The translations under genes and the position numbers were made by a program. From Gambelia wislizenii (taxonomy: Eukaryota; Chordata; Lepidosauria; Squamata; Crotaphytidae): a stretch of DNA of 64,000 bases. The notes beneath the pieces were generated by a model that was not told the origin of the DNA, searched no databases, and saw nothing but the letters and a program-made list of their open reading frames with translations. The stretch spans positions 281,970,265 to 282,034,264 of the forward strand of contig JAUMIR010000003.1 of NCBI GenBank assembly GCA_030847615.1. The letters run 5' to 3'. Below, one piece after another: positions 21,746-34,052 of this stretch; position 1 is the stretch's first letter; every line of letters starts with the position of its first letter.

Positions 21746-22705
21746 TATATGGTTATATGGAATTATTATGTAGTTATATCTTTGTTGATGGGGAAAAGAA
21801 TCAATCAATCAATTAGAAGTAGCCAGTCGGTTGTGACTATGGTTGCCAGGCTGAATCTGGGGCAGGAGAAATAGATGTGGTTCCCTACCTTCTAGCTCCT
21901 GTAACTTTAATCCTTTATAGAATTTGACGGCTGATGAGGTATCATAAAGCTTCATCAGGTGGAGTAAAAGTTCTGTCTTCCCTCTCCTCCCAAACTCCAA
22001 CTTTTAGCCACAGTTGTCTCCTCCCAACATAGCTATTATCTTGCTGGTCTCTGGGGGCAAGAACAGAGCTGGACATTTCTCTGCTCCCCCTACCACTCTC
22101 CACCTCATTATACTGTGAGATCTGTTAAATATCAAAATTGCAGGAGTTCTGTCCCAAATCCAATCTAGCAACCTTGTCTATAACTGGTACTCTACTTCCA
22201 AACTCTGGGCCTTAACTTTTTCTTTGACCGTGTTTCCATCTTGTATCTACTGATGGGCATTATTTGCTCACTCACCAAAGCAAGATGCATAGTATTCAAA
22301 GCAAGCCAATATCTCTCTGCACTTGGGGAAGAAAACTCCATAAGCACCTCTCCCTATCATTGGCAGTAAAAAACAACAATAATAACTTGAGTTACTAAAA
22401 ATCTGTTGCCCTTTCCTGACACACACACACCCAAAAATATGCTGCCCGTAGCAGTAACCTCACTCTACTACATGGTAGGGCTACCTCTCTGCAGCTTTTG
22501 GACAGGTAGCTGTTGTTACGTTAAATAAACTGTGAGTCATTTTGGCTCAGTCTTCTCAGGAACTCATTTTTTTTTAAAAAAAAATACATTCCTTCTTAAT
22601 CAATAGAATTTTAGCTTTCAGGAACTCTTTGAATCCATGAATCCTATAGTTGGCTTCAGGACTTTGACCTAAAACAAGTTATTAGTCACAACTTGACTAG
22701 ATGCA
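21746..22705. other. unique sequence
   Basis: No gene recognised. Short A and ACA tracts only. Confidence 0.4.
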
Positions 22706-22935
22706 CAGTTGTCCCTTCATATTCATTGGGGTTTGGTTCCAGGACCCCCCATGAATACCAACATCTGTGAATACTCAAGTCCCATTATATGCAATGACAT
22801 AGCAAAATAGTGTCCCTTATATAAGATGGCAAAATCAAGGTTTGGTTTTTGGGTTATTATTTTTTAAGGAATATTTTCAAGCCATGAATACTTAAATCTA
22901 TGGATACCAAACCCATGGATATGGAGGAACAACTG
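22706..22935. mobile_element. Tigger-like MITE
   Basis: CAGTTGTCCCTTCATATTC at the left and the complement of gatatggaggaacaactg at the right, with ggttccaggaccccccatg and caagtcccattatatgc inside. The right flank begins TA. Confidence 0.85.
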
Positions 22936-22939
22936 TATT

Positions 22940-24524
22940 AAATTCATATAATACCCCCACTAGATGCATTAAATCATTGGGAATTTGCTAAGTCAACATT
23001 TATGTTAATTCCATTGATTCAACAGGTCTGTACTTGTTGAGACAACAATTGGATTCCGACCTTTGTTTTTCTCTGCTCTCAGGGTATTTTGAAAAGTTCC
23101 TTAGTGGAGGCAAACTGTCATCTGTGCTAAGTTCAATTTAAAACTGGGGCGACAGTGCATGTGTTCCTGAAATCATTGTTATTTTTAAATGTCCTGGTCA
23201 TTGTTTGTATTTGCTTAAGTAGAGGGACTACACTTTTCATCACCCGTTTGTGGTTTAAAGCTCAAAGTGGATAAAGAGTAAGCCATATATTTGCATTGCT
23301 AATACTGACCATTTATATAATTTATAAATGTGTGAAGGAAATTAGGAGAATAATAAATAAGAGCCTTGTGTTCTTATCACACAAGATGCAAATCTGGAAT
23401 GGAACAGAAAATCCAAAGGATAAAAAAACACAGTTCCATACTAATGTTACAAGTTTGATTGTTTTGAGGAATGTGTTTCATATTATGGGTATTATAAGAA
23501 TTTATAGATTATACCAAATAAGTTCTCCTTTGTTACAGAAAGAGCACTATTTAAAAGATATTTAAATACAATAAAACACTAGTATATGAATTCAGACCCA
23601 TTACACTCTTATGCATACTTACCATTGGTAATTCTTTAAAAAAAATTCTTTTTGGTCAAAGCCATGTCTCAGGAAAATTGTTTTAGGAGGGTGGTTATTC
23701 AGTTTGACCTTTGTAGCATGCTAAAAAACAATTTGGTTTGTTTCCTGTATTTTCTGATGTGGCAAATTCATTTTATATGATGAATGGCACTTAATGATGA
23801 ATATTCTACAAAATTAAATTTCAGTTTTAATCACTAGTACCTAAAACGACATCCACTTTCCGGAAGTAAAAATTGGTGCTTACTTAGCAAGCTTGGCACA
23901 GTGACAAAAGGAGTCAAACAGAGGGCTTAAAAACCCTACTTGATAATCCATTGCAGGAAATGTTATTGTATACCACCCTTTCCCATTTAGAAACTATCTT
24001 GTGGGTGAATCCTCTTGAGATTAGGTTTATATTTTTATGTGGACATTATATAGTCAAAGCTGAGCACTCTTAAGAGTGCAGTCCCGGACATACTAACCAG
24101 AGAGTACTTCAGAGGATATATGCATAGGACTGCAGTGCTTGTCCCATTCATTTAGGTAAGTGAGCTGATGATGCAACCTGACACATGATCCTCAGAAGCA
24201 CTAGCCTTTTTAGTGGAGCTGATAGTCAGACATGTGTGGACAGAGTTCCTGCCAGTGCACAATACCTGTGGTTACACTTCCCAGGGCCACAAAATAGTGG
24301 AAAGGAATTACAGACAAAATCTGCTGGCTTACCTCACAGTTGCTGGGCCCTTGGCCATCCCCACCCCCATTCCCCTTGCTGGTATACCTATTCCAGTGTA
24401 CTGCACCAACAGAATTCTGACCTCTATAGGATTGTGGTCTTAACTGTATATTTAACACCCCACCTTCATTGAAATCAATGTGACTATAATGTGCTTAGTG
24501 TTCATTGGATTGTGTCCTATTGAT
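22940..24524. other. mostly unique sequence
   Basis: The AT-rich open frame at 23296-23565 has no domain. Degenerate short palindromic repeats lie near 22980-23060 and 24068-24140. Confidence 0.4.
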
Positions 24525-24746
24525 TTAAAGCCCTTTTGTGCTACAGTTATAGAACTATGATTCCATTTTAATTGCCATGGCTGTGTCCTATGGAACTGTG
24601 GAGATGTGTAGTTTGGTTAGGCACTACAGTTTGCTGGCTTAGAATTTTAAATGCCCTTCCCTAAACTGCAAATCCCAGGATTCTATAGGATGCTGCCATC
24701 CTATAGAAGAGGAATGATAGTGCTATCATTGTATGAAATGGGCATT
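24525..24746. mobile_element. hAT-like palindromic MITE
   Basis: Ends aaagcccttttgtgc and the complement of gtatgaaatgggc. The interior holds ctgcaaatcccaggattct and its inverted partner. Confidence 0.55.
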
Positions 24747-24749
24747 AAT

Positions 24750-26858
24750 TATCTGCTAAATCTTTTTTTTAATAAACAAAACTTTCTATCTTCAATAGCT
24801 AACTATAATCAGTTTGCCTTCACAATACATGTTTGTGTTCATAAAACTTATTCCAACAGTGCTGCCTTCACAAGACATGCCCTCCTCATGTGCCTCAACA
24901 GGATAAACTCACCCTGGCTAGGATACTATTTCATTGCCTATGTTACATAATTTTACATATATTTAGTTATGTAGCAGAAGCATTAAGAAACCCTGTCAGT
25001 GAATTGCACTGACACCAGCAAGAGTGGCTGATGAGCATTGGTGCTCAATGCACATTGGTTCACAATGCACATCAATCCCAATGTACATCAGTCCCATTCT
25101 ATATTGTTCCCATTGCACAATAGTCATTTTGTTGGCTATGTAGTAACATAATAGTAACCCTCTACTGGATACAGATGTTACAAAACTGTACAATTCTAAT
25201 TCCCGTATACATAAGTCCACTTATGAAGATGTAACTGTTGTACAGGATTCCAACTACCCTGTTTATAATTAAAAAGAAATAAAGATTCCATAAGATAATT
25301 TTGGGCAAATGCTCTTTCTGTTTGAATTCTTCAGTCAGCCATTGGGAAGCCCAGAGGAATTGTTAAGGCTCACATATACCAATCAGGGGCAAAGAATGTA
25401 GGCCAAGAAATTGTTTCATTATATTCATGAAATGGAAAAATCACAATGCAATAGTATCCATCCCCAGGGACCAACTGCACTAAGACGTCAGAAGCATAGC
25501 TTTACATTATTTCCCTTACAGGCTCTGTAACAGTCACTCCAAAGCAATCGTCATAAACTCACAGTGACTAAGATTAAAAGAATCTCCACAATTTAAAAAT
25601 GAGGGATACAGAAGAAAAGGGAGATAACAGATCCAGGCAGGGGGCAAACTCCCAACTTTTCTGGTCACATGAGGGAATGAAATGGTTGCTAGCTATCTAA
25701 TATGTTGGAGCCAAAAGCAGACATAATATAGTGAAATAATATTCAGGCGTTGAGTCAGCTTTTCAGTAAGTGAATGGAAATTACCATCCCTCAGTGAGTT
25801 TCTGTAATGAATTTGTCTGAAGGCCAGTCTTTAACAGAGCCTAAGGTCAGACGCAGTTCAGTTTGCTATTTCTAGAAATGACTGGGTGCTTTTGCTTAAA
25901 GGAACTAGAGAGAGCTAAACAGAAGCTCAGATTTAAACAGCAGCCAATCCAGTCGTGTATTAGTGTCTATTGTGTGAGTTGTGCTGCTTCTATTCATTTT
26001 TTTAAATATCTAGAACAGAAGAAGGAATGACCCTTTTCAATACTTTCAACCCAAGAAGGAGTTTTGCAAAACAGGGAAGGAATTCAAAGGATGAGAGACT
26101 ACTGTTATGAAGAAACTGTTAATCTGAAAATTATGAATACACCATTATGAATAAGCAATTATTCATATAATTACAAATAATGTATCACTTATTTTTATGG
26201 GTTTCCATGATAGATTAAGCACTAGGCAAACTACAACAACTTGCTACCTTCAGGGAACCTCATCCACCTTCACATCTCTTGGGAAAACCCATATTTGCCC
26301 CATACATATTTTCCATGGAAACCTATAGCACTGCAGAGGATTCTGGACTCTATTCTAGGATGCTCTTTGATTGTGGTTCATGCAAAGTACTTCGTCCAAG
26401 GCCTTCTCAGCCTCAATACTGCTCTATGTGAACTGAAAGTACAGTATTCACCAAACTAGAGATGGAAAAGCCTGCCAATTTTGCTTTCTACCATTCTCAA
26501 ATACTTTGAAGCAGAGATTTGTTCCTTCCTTCTTCTCCTTCAGTGTGAAATTTTTGTTAAAATCACCACAAAAATTCAAATGTTTTATTGCATATGCATT
26601 CACCCGTGCAATTTCTCCCAATGCATGTGCTTTTGCAACCACCTTCTTGTCATACATGCAGTTTCCACAAATGTATGCATTTTTGAAATGTGTTTCAGAG
26701 AAAAGTGACCTGGCAGTTAAGTGTCTTCTTGAGAATTCCAAAATAGACTCAGAATGAGGGAAATGAGAGTATTTTCTTCTTGTTGAATCCAACTGGGTGT
26801 GTTGCACTGTGATGCTGCTGAAGTCACTGGATGGCTGGACTGATTTTGTGAAGAAATG
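24750..26858. other. unique sequence
   Basis: A degenerate tandem stretch (caatgcacat, caatgtacat, about 16-18 bases) at 25045-25125. Otherwise nothing recognised. Confidence 0.4.
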
Positions 26859-27302
26859 CTTTAAGATAAATAACATAGCCTCCCAAAAATAGTACTCTAT
26901 GGTGAACTTGCCACGGGTCAGCGTAAGAGGGGCGCTCCAAAAAAGCGATACAAGGACTCCCTGAAATAACATCTTAGGCTCAGCCAAATTGATCACCAAC
27001 AGTGGTCCGCCCTGGCCTCACATCAGGAGGCATGGAGATGCACTATCCACAATGCTGTAGCCTTATTTGAGAACTCACACCAAAAAAGTCTTGAAGAGAA
27101 ATGACAATGCAGAAAGAATCCCAACCCGGAAACATCACCCAAAGGAGACCTTCTGCTGTGCTTTCTGCAACCGGACTTGTTTATCTCAGATTGGCCTTTT
27201 TAGTCATCAGTGTGCTTGCAGAAAGTGCGGGATGAGTCCTTCCTGAATCTTCATTTGTGAAGAAAAGCCAGAGAAAGAGAGACTTTAAGATAAACAACAT
27301 AG
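26859..27302 (+). mobile_element. 5'-truncated non-LTR retrotransposon with 20-bp target duplication
   Basis: The body at 26879-27282 matches 4105-4490 (tagtactcta, gccacgggtcagcgtaagag, gacttgtttatctcagattgg). It ends in the same GA-rich tail and covers only the zinc-finger C-terminus and 3' UTR. Flanking direct repeats ctttaagataaataacatag (26859-26878) and ctttaagataaacaacatag (27283-27302) differ at one base, a clear target-primed reverse transcription signature. The insertion lies at the edge of the repeat at 27285-27505. Confidence 0.88.
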
Positions 27303-27505
27303 CGATAGCAAAGCACTTACATTTCTATACCACTTTATAGTGCAAAGCACTCTCTGAGCAGTTTACAATGTGTTAGCTAATTGCCCCCAACAAGTTGGGT
27401 ATACTCATTTTAGGGACCTATGGAAGGATGGGAGGCTGAGTCAACCTTGCAGCCCTGCAGGAGAGAAGTCACAACATTGTGGCTGCAGTATAGGCATTTA
27501 ACCAC
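27285..27505 (+). repeat. dispersed squamate repeat, family not named
   Basis: Contains acttacatttctataccac, gagcagtttacaatgtgtta, ggatgggaggctgagtcaac and a tRNA-like end cagtataggcatttaaccactgcaccacc. It may be a SINE or a LINE-related tail. Confidence 0.55.
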
Positions 27506-27647
27506 TGCACCACCAGGTGAAGGAGCAGCAGACTAGAGAAGCAATGTCTGCTAACTGTCAGGGGAAAGAAAACACAAAAGACTTAAAAAGAAAGGTAGAT
27601 GCTCACATCTTTACACACCCCAAAACTTTTGCTGTAATAACCAAACT

Positions 27648-27675
<28 letters not shown>
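27648..27675. repeat. (CA)n microsatellite
   Basis: About 13 CA units. Confidence 0.95.
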
Positions 27676-27678
<3 letters not shown>

Positions 27679-27699
27679 AATCAGTGGAGGATTAAATAA

Positions 27700-29095
27700 T
27701 ACTGCTAGCTGCTGAAATGAAAATTATTATTAAGCAAAGACCTCCCCCTCCCACAAAAGCAAGAATAATTTGACAGCTCTCTGTACAATTGTTGCTATAA
27801 TTAGTTTGTTGGTATTTTTATATATTAGGAATTAAACATATCAGTTTTATTACATCAGGTTTCCCCCTAAAGAATGATGGTACATTAATTGACCCCAGCT
27901 TGCACTTCAGCTACCAAGTTTGTTTTCATAGGCCAAAGCACTTACTTCATCATCCGCAGAGAAAGTACTGAGGAAGTAATTATCACCTTTAGGATTCTAG
28001 TTCAGCTGTGAAACTGAGCCAGGAATCCAAAGCCGCCTCTGAAGCCACACTGAAAGATTGAAAGGTTGTCTGGGATAGACTGATGAGTGGAGTAAAATCA
28101 AGGGATTAAGAAAGCATCTGTGGGTATTGATGAACTAACCTTGTCAAAATAATAGTGGGGTACTTTTAAAAAAAGTTAACTTTATCTATCTATCTATCCA
28201 TCTATCATGCATTTGTGTGTGTATGTATAAATTATTTGAACAAGCCAGGACAAAGGAGCATTTTGTGAAAGAAGAAAAGTTAAGAAAGATTTTGATTATT
28301 TCTTTTGGCACCCTGAGTTGTCAGAACTCCAGTTCTCTCAGTTTCTCCCTTGGCATCTTTGCCTCTTCTCCAGTTCCTCAATGATCATATTACAAATCAA
28401 GGAAAGTGCTATTTAAGAATCAGATTCTGACTTTACAAGGCGACTATCAATTTCTCCACTATGCATGTACCATACAAAAGCAGGAATGGGAATTTCCAGC
28501 CTGTACTTATTGTTTATTAACTCAGGAGTCTATGCAAACTTAACAGGGGGAAGAAAGTGTTCTCAACCTTTCAAACAGGGAAATTTTTAAAAAACCAAAT
28601 AACAGAGGTTTAAAGGTGCCACCATGAAATCTATCCTTAATTCCAGCATAATTTTTTTAAAATTACATGACCCTTGAACTTTGTACTATGAGTTTTCCTT
28701 TGCTCTCCTTTTTAAGTTCAGTTTAAATTGTAAAGGAAAGTGATGCATCTGAAAAAGTGGACTGAAATCCACAAAGGGTCAGGCTAAATTAAACCAGATA
28801 GTCTTGAACGTGCCATTATATTTCCCCTGCTTTCCTTTTTATGCTGAACCAAACTAACAGGGCTGTCTCTTTGAAGGTTTCAGTTATTCTCCCTGTAGCC
28901 AGCAATAAAGAAGGATATCTATTTGCCTACTACATAAGAAGCAAAAGTTTGTTCATGCTTCAGCCATTATGAGCAGGACTTAGTACTTATTGCTAAAGGG
29001 TAAAATAAAGAGAAAATTTCAAGTGATCTGAATTTAAAAAAAAAAAAACTTATCCCAAGTTATCCTTTATTCTTTTAAAGCATTCACTATTCTAA
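27700..29095. other. unique sequence
   Basis: A (TATC)n tract at 28180-28205. No gene recognised. Confidence 0.4.
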
Positions 29096-29682
29096 GGACT
29101 TTATCAGACAAGGGGGGAAAAGGCACCAAAATGACATGATAATGACATTATGGGTTGTCATTATCAGATGACATTGTTCTTTCTCCTGTGGCCAGTCTGT
29201 CAATAAGCCAGTAATAGGGCACCACTTTCAATTGATGGCTTAAGCCATCAATAGATCAGCAGTGCTGGCTTTTTGCCAGCATTGCTGGTGTGTGAAACCT
29301 CTGGCCCTTTAAATCTTGTTGCTGCAGAGTAAATGGCCAGACGGGGCACAATAGTTCCTGGTGAGATTGCGACATCCAGGTGAGTGATGAACTTCTAATG
29401 ACCCTCCCCAGGTTACTTGAAAGTTTTTAAGTGTGTTTGGGTGCTTAGTGTAACTTAAAATGTTTTATTTTTGAATTTCCCACGTGATAAATTCTCACGA
29501 GAATCCACGAGATTTCAGAAGAGGAAGTAAACGGAGCTCCATTCACTTCCTCTTCATTGACAGGAAAGCCATTGATAGGGAGAGAAGGTAAGTGCAGTGG
29601 AGGACATTGTTTTGCCACCATAGAAATGGTTTTTTTCTATGCTGGCAAAAGAACATTTAAAGGGGCTCATCTGATAAAGTTC
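29096..29682 (+). mobile_element. 587-bp foldback-clan element, short TIRs
   Basis: Left terminus GGACTTTATCAGACAAGG; right terminus the complement, CATCTGATAAAGTTC. Flanks TAA and TGA. The interior is collinear with 39429-40048: catcaatagatc, ggtgagattgcgacatccagg, aagtttttaagtgtgtttgg, ttgaatttcccacgtg, ggagctccattcacttcc. No transposase frame. Confidence 0.82.
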
Positions 29683-29749
29683 TGACAATCATAGTGGCTC
29701 CCCCCTTTTTTTCTTGTGTACCCACTGGGAAAGGATGGAAACAAGTCTT

Positions 29750-30060
29750 AGAAGCTTATCAGACAGGAACATAAAAAGCATTCCTGTCCCACAATCTCCA
29801 CTCCTGCCTCTGTCCCATCCCATCCCATCCCTGTCACACCACAATCACCCTCCCTACTGCACTTACCTCCTTTCCCATCGATCTGGCAGCCCAGGAGTGA
29901 ACGGGGCTGTAACAGAGCTCCATTCACTTCCTGGATGAAAATCCTGTGGATTCTTGTGAGAAGATTCAAGCATGGGAAATTCAAAAATAAAAATAGAAAG
30001 AACACAAAAAAGTGACAGCAAGCAGGAAAAACATGCTTTGAGAGGTAGTGTCTTAGTAGA
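29750..30060 (-). mobile_element. partial foldback-clan element in opposite orientation
   Basis: Left end GCTTATCAGACAGGAAC. The interior is inverted relative to its neighbour at 29096 (agctccattcacttcctgg, ttcttgtgagaag, atgggaaattcaaaaata). No right terminus was found. Confidence 0.6.
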
Positions 30061-30087
30061 TATGTACAAATATTTGAATTAAAATTA

Positions 30088-30725
30088 CAGTGGCACCCCC
30101 GCATCCACTGATTCGCCATCCACAGATTCAATTATCTGCAGATGATGATGGTGGGATGGGTGGGTGGGCAGGTGGGTGAGGGAGGGAGGAGGCAAACTCA
30201 TGGAGGGGTTGTGGCACGGTGGGCGGGGGGGGGGAAGAGGTGAGCTTGCCTTTCCCTTCCTTCTCTGTGGGGATGGTTGGGTTCCAGCATGGTGTGTGGG
30301 TGGGCAGGAGGAGGGTTTGGGTGGGAGGAGGGTTCTGGTTGGGAGAAGGTGACTTTGCAGGGAGTGTGTGGTAGGTGGGCAAGCAGGTGGGCAGAGGGAG
30401 GAGGAGGTGACCTTTCCAGGTGGGATTTTGGCACGACAGAGCTGGCAGGTGGGGGAGGGTGGGGGGAGGCAAGCGGGTGGGGGGGTTCAGGCAGGTGGGC
30501 AGGCAGAGGGTTCAGGCGGGTGGGTGGAGGTTCCAGCACAGTTGGTGGGTGGGTGGGTGGGCAAGGGAGGGAGGGAGAAGGTGACCTCATGGGGGTGTTC
30601 TGGCACAGCAGGCAAGTGGGAGGAGGGTTCTGGCATGGTGGCGGCAGTGTTTGCTATCATCCATGGGTTTCACCATCTGTGGTGGGTCCCGGAACCAATC
30701 CCCCATAGATGCAGGGGTCCTACTA
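30088..30725. mobile_element. Tigger-like MITE interrupted by a G-rich block
   Basis: Left end CAGTGGCACCCCCGCATCC; right end the complement of gatgcaggggtcctact, with gtgggtcccggaaccaatcc near 30681-30700. Flanked by TA. About 500 bases of GGTGGG-type repeat separate the two ends. Confidence 0.75.
30145..30645. repeat. G-rich minisatellite (GGTGGG, GGAGG units)
   Basis: The + strand is dominated by ggtgggtggg, gggaggagg and caggtgggcag units, with looser units of about 60-70 bases built on 'ttctggcacggtgg' and 'gaggtgacctt'. The strand asymmetry and runs of 3-9 G suggest G-quadruplex potential. Proline-rich frames on the - strand are composition artefacts. Confidence 0.85.
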
Positions 30726-30731
30726 TATTTT

Positions 30732-30946
30732 AATTTAGAAATAATACAGTTTGACACTACTTTAACTGCCATGGCTCCATCATACAGATCCTGGGATTTG
30801 GAGTTTTGTGAGGCACCAGCACTCTTTGGTAGAGCAGGCTAAAGGCCTTGTGAAACTATAAATCTGAGGATTCCATAGGATGAAGCTACAGCTCTTAAAG
30901 TGGTGTCAAACTGCATTATTTCTACAGTGTAGATGTGCCCAAGGAG
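30732..30946. mobile_element. hAT-like palindromic MITE
   Basis: Contains gaaataatacagtttgacac and its inverted partner gtcaaactgcattatttct. The centre has gtgaggcaccagcactctttg, shared with 38193-38412. It directly follows the Tigger-like MITE. Confidence 0.65.
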
Positions 30947-30949
30947 GAG

Positions 30950-32170
30950 TTAACAAATACAACCTGAAATACTCCCCCCTCCCAATCCTGAAATTTGTAG
31001 TATGGATATGTTTGTTTTGGGGGTGAGGTCTAAAATTAAGATACCTAATCTAGCATCAAAGCCAAGTTTAAGAACAAAAAAAACCTCCCAGTCATTTAAT
31101 TCCTGGTGCTCATAATAATTTTTGTCTTAGTTTTTTACATATGTTATTATGTAAGTTAACACACTTTCTGCATGGAGAAGCAGTGAGGGAGAAGGTCATT
31201 TCCTCAGGACTGACTTTCATTTTCGGGGGTAACAGTCAGGATATAAATAAGTTAATTAATTAATGCCCTGGCCCCCACATTCTCTTCTGAGAATGGTGGC
31301 ATTACAAACCCCCACCTTAACATGTCCACCTAGAAATGTGGCTGCCTCACTTAACAGCAACGATGGCTACAATGCTGTTCATTCCAGCCCTTGTTACGTG
31401 GGCAAGTTCTACATGTAATTGCATGCTCTTTGCAGTGAATAAAAATTTAAAATTAACAATCTAAATGGGCAATGATTCATAGAATTTCCAAACCTGTGAC
31501 AACTACAACCACAAATCATTAGTCAGGACTGCTTCACAAATTACATACTTAAGGTATACATTTAAATGTTTTACAGTGTTCACTGCAAAACAAAAAAGGT
31601 CTCAGTCAAGTCACCCATGATATGAAGGTGAAAGTCAAAGGATGAAGGGCTGTTTGCAAATATGAATGAGTGGGGAGCTACTGCAGAGAATGTTCTGGCA
31701 TGATCCGTGTGTGCAGACAGATAGTAAGAACCATGCAACAGGATCAGTGGGTGCTGGTGCTAGACAAATATGGGATGGACAAACAAGTTTCTAATGGCGA
31801 TTACACACATTGGCAGAGTGAAGTGGCAGCAGATTCCATGAGCCTCTCCCTGCTGCTTCCATGATTCTCTCTATGAAACTCAGCCCTCCAATGCAGCTTG
31901 TCAGGGATATTCCCATAGGCACCACCACAGGTCAGCTATGGGAATGTGTGTGTGTGTGTGGTCCATCAGCCACTGTGAGGGAAGGGTGGCACCATTAACT
32001 GTGAGAGACCATTTAGGTTGAATTTGAGGTTGGGCCAAGTGTACTATCAGCTGTCATATGAGATACATTTCTGCCTGCTCATTCCAAGAGGTGGCTGGTG
32101 GCTCTACTGCTTTGGGGTGGTGAATCTACTCTTTATTTTACTTCTGCTCCTCCTCTAGCTGCTTTGAGGC
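30950..32170. other. unique sequence
   Basis: A short GT run at 31947-31960. No gene recognised. Confidence 0.4.
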
Positions 32171-32349
32171 AACTAGAATAGAATAGAATAGAATAGAATA
32201 GAATAGAATCTTTATTACGGTCATAGACCAGCACAGGTAAAAAGGGATACAGAATAAAGGTAAAAACACAGGATAAAAACAGGCTAAAAGCAGTATTTAA
32301 AATGTTAGCTCTAGTATAACAAGACTAGGTTGATACTATTCTACTGTTG

Positions 32350-33814
32350 AGGACATTGTCTGTCGAATTTTAACCGCAGCTGCACAGAATCTGGCAACAT
32401 TATAAGTTGTTCCTGGGTTGGTGTCTGAAAGCAACAAGTTTATGTAGAATTGTCCAGTTTATTTGGACAATTGATATTTATGCAACAGGGGTGAAATAAG
32501 GCTGAGACATATGTCCCTGTAGTATGAGCACTGGAGTAATACATGCTCTGTTGTTTCTATTTGGCCTGAGTTGCAGGGGCACAGTCTGTCTGAGAAGGCG
32601 ATCTTCTTGTATCAGCCTTCAAGGACAGCTGAAGGGAGGGCACGACAACATGCAAGAGTAAAGGCTCTTCGATGTTTAGGTATTTCAAGTGTTGCTAAGT
32701 ATGCCAAAGGAAAGGCCAGATATCTATTGGAGTCACTAGCAATGAAGGTTGGAGTGCTGGCTAGATCCAGTTGTCGCTCTATATCTGCTACCCGTTGTTT
32801 GATAGTAGCTTTCACCCTATCATATCCCAGGCTAAGCAGAAGATCTGGAGACAGGCCCAGCATTGAAATTTTAGTCATCACTGTCTGTTTCCAGCTAGAT
32901 TGGAAATCATCACTTAAGGTTAGTGGAGCAAGGCAAGTGGGAAAGAGGGATAGTCTGAGCCAGTAGCTGAGTATGGTCACCCACACTCTGGCCTCCACTT
33001 TCATAAATCCTGACTCCAGTCTCAGAGCTGCATTAGAGCTGCACATTTTGGAGTTTGGAAAGCTGATCTTAAAAATTTGGATTGGACAAGTTCTAATGGA
33101 GCAGGGTTGGGGAGGGGTCCCAATTGGGATTCATAAAGCAGTTGTGCTACTGGTTTGGCTTCAAAGAGTTAGAGCGCTGCAGGTAAATAGTGGCCTCCTC
33201 TTAAGAAATTTGAGAATGGCTGTTGTACTCCTCTGTGCATTGCAAGCAGCATACTCCCCATGCGCTTTCCTACTACCAGTGGCTTGAAAAATTACCCCCA
33301 GGTATTTGAAGCAAGAGACCTGCTCAATCTTGTGGCCATCTATATTCCAGTTGTAGTTCTTAGGCCTTTTAGCGAATGCCATGATTTTAGTTTTTTGATA
33401 GTTGAGTTCTAGCTGTTCCACTCTGCAATACTGTGTTAGTGCTCTTAGGGCTCTTTTTAGTCCAATGGGAGTTCTTGAAAGTACTGCTGCATCATCTGCA
33501 TAAAGCAGTGTTGAGATATGCCTTCCCTCTAATTTTTTTTGGGGGGGTGGAAGTTAGTGTTGTTGAGGTGATCCACCAAATCATTGATGTAGACGTTAAA
33601 CAGGAGTGGAACTAGAATGCAGCCTTGCTTGACACCCTTCTCAGTGACAATGTCATTGGTGAGATGTCACTGGGGGTTACATCTTACTTTTAATGAGGTC
33701 CCTTCATGCATCATACATATTAGATGGAGTAAACGTCGGTCGATCAAAGAAGCCTCCAGTTTTTTTCCACAGTTTGGTTCGGGATATATAGTCAAAAGCT
33801 GCTTTAAAGTCTAT
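32350..33814 (-). pseudogene. LINE ORF2: RT palm, thumb and C-terminal domain
   Basis: Reading the - strand downward from 33814: IDFKAAFDYI (first catalytic Asp), GVKQGCILVPLLFNVYINDL, STLLYADDAAVL (catalytic pair near 33495), VEQLELNYQKTKIMAFA, and SCFKYLGVIFQATG. A long C-terminal region follows (32612-33046: AALRLESGFMKVEARVWVTI). It ends in a Cys/His cluster of the form CPCNSGQ...TTEHVLLQC near 32525-32585. Several stops and frame changes (near 33170 and 32610) are present. Confidence 0.82.
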
Positions 33815-34052
33815 GGAGATTTTCAGATGCCTCTTTCAGCCTCTTGCCGCACAAGCAGCCTCCGGTGCAGTAACGAGGCTTCCGCGCAGCAAGGGGTCCA
33901 TTTCGGACAATGCTGTTTCTCTCTCGGTGTCATCCATGACTGTTGCAGCTAGCATTGGAGGCGGCCGTGCTGTTTTTCACTCAAGGAAGTTGTCTGTGAG
34001 TAAAAAACAGCACGGCCGCCTCCAATGCTGAAAGAGGTGTCTGAAAATCTCC
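33815..34052. mobile_element. 238-bp foldback element inserted in the LINE
   Basis: Termini GGAGATTTTCAGATGCC and the complement of GGTGTCTGAAAATCTCC. The inner stem is 33951-33983 with 33997-34028 (cattggaggcggccgtgctg inverted). The middle of the right arm is deleted relative to the element at 1346, leaving the left-arm segment near 33846-33945 unpaired. It interrupts the LINE between codons for ...YTAF and IDFKAAF, so the empty site is known. Flanks are TAT (33812-33814) and TGT (34053-34055). Confidence 0.88.

Noticed and set aside
26448..26999. 183-codon - strand open frame
   Set aside because: It overlaps the + strand LINE stub and unique sequence; no domain is seen and its end is the antisense of the LINE.
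30128..30733. Long Pro-rich and Gly-rich frames on both strands
   Set aside because: Generated by the GGTGGG-type repeat; no start context or domain.
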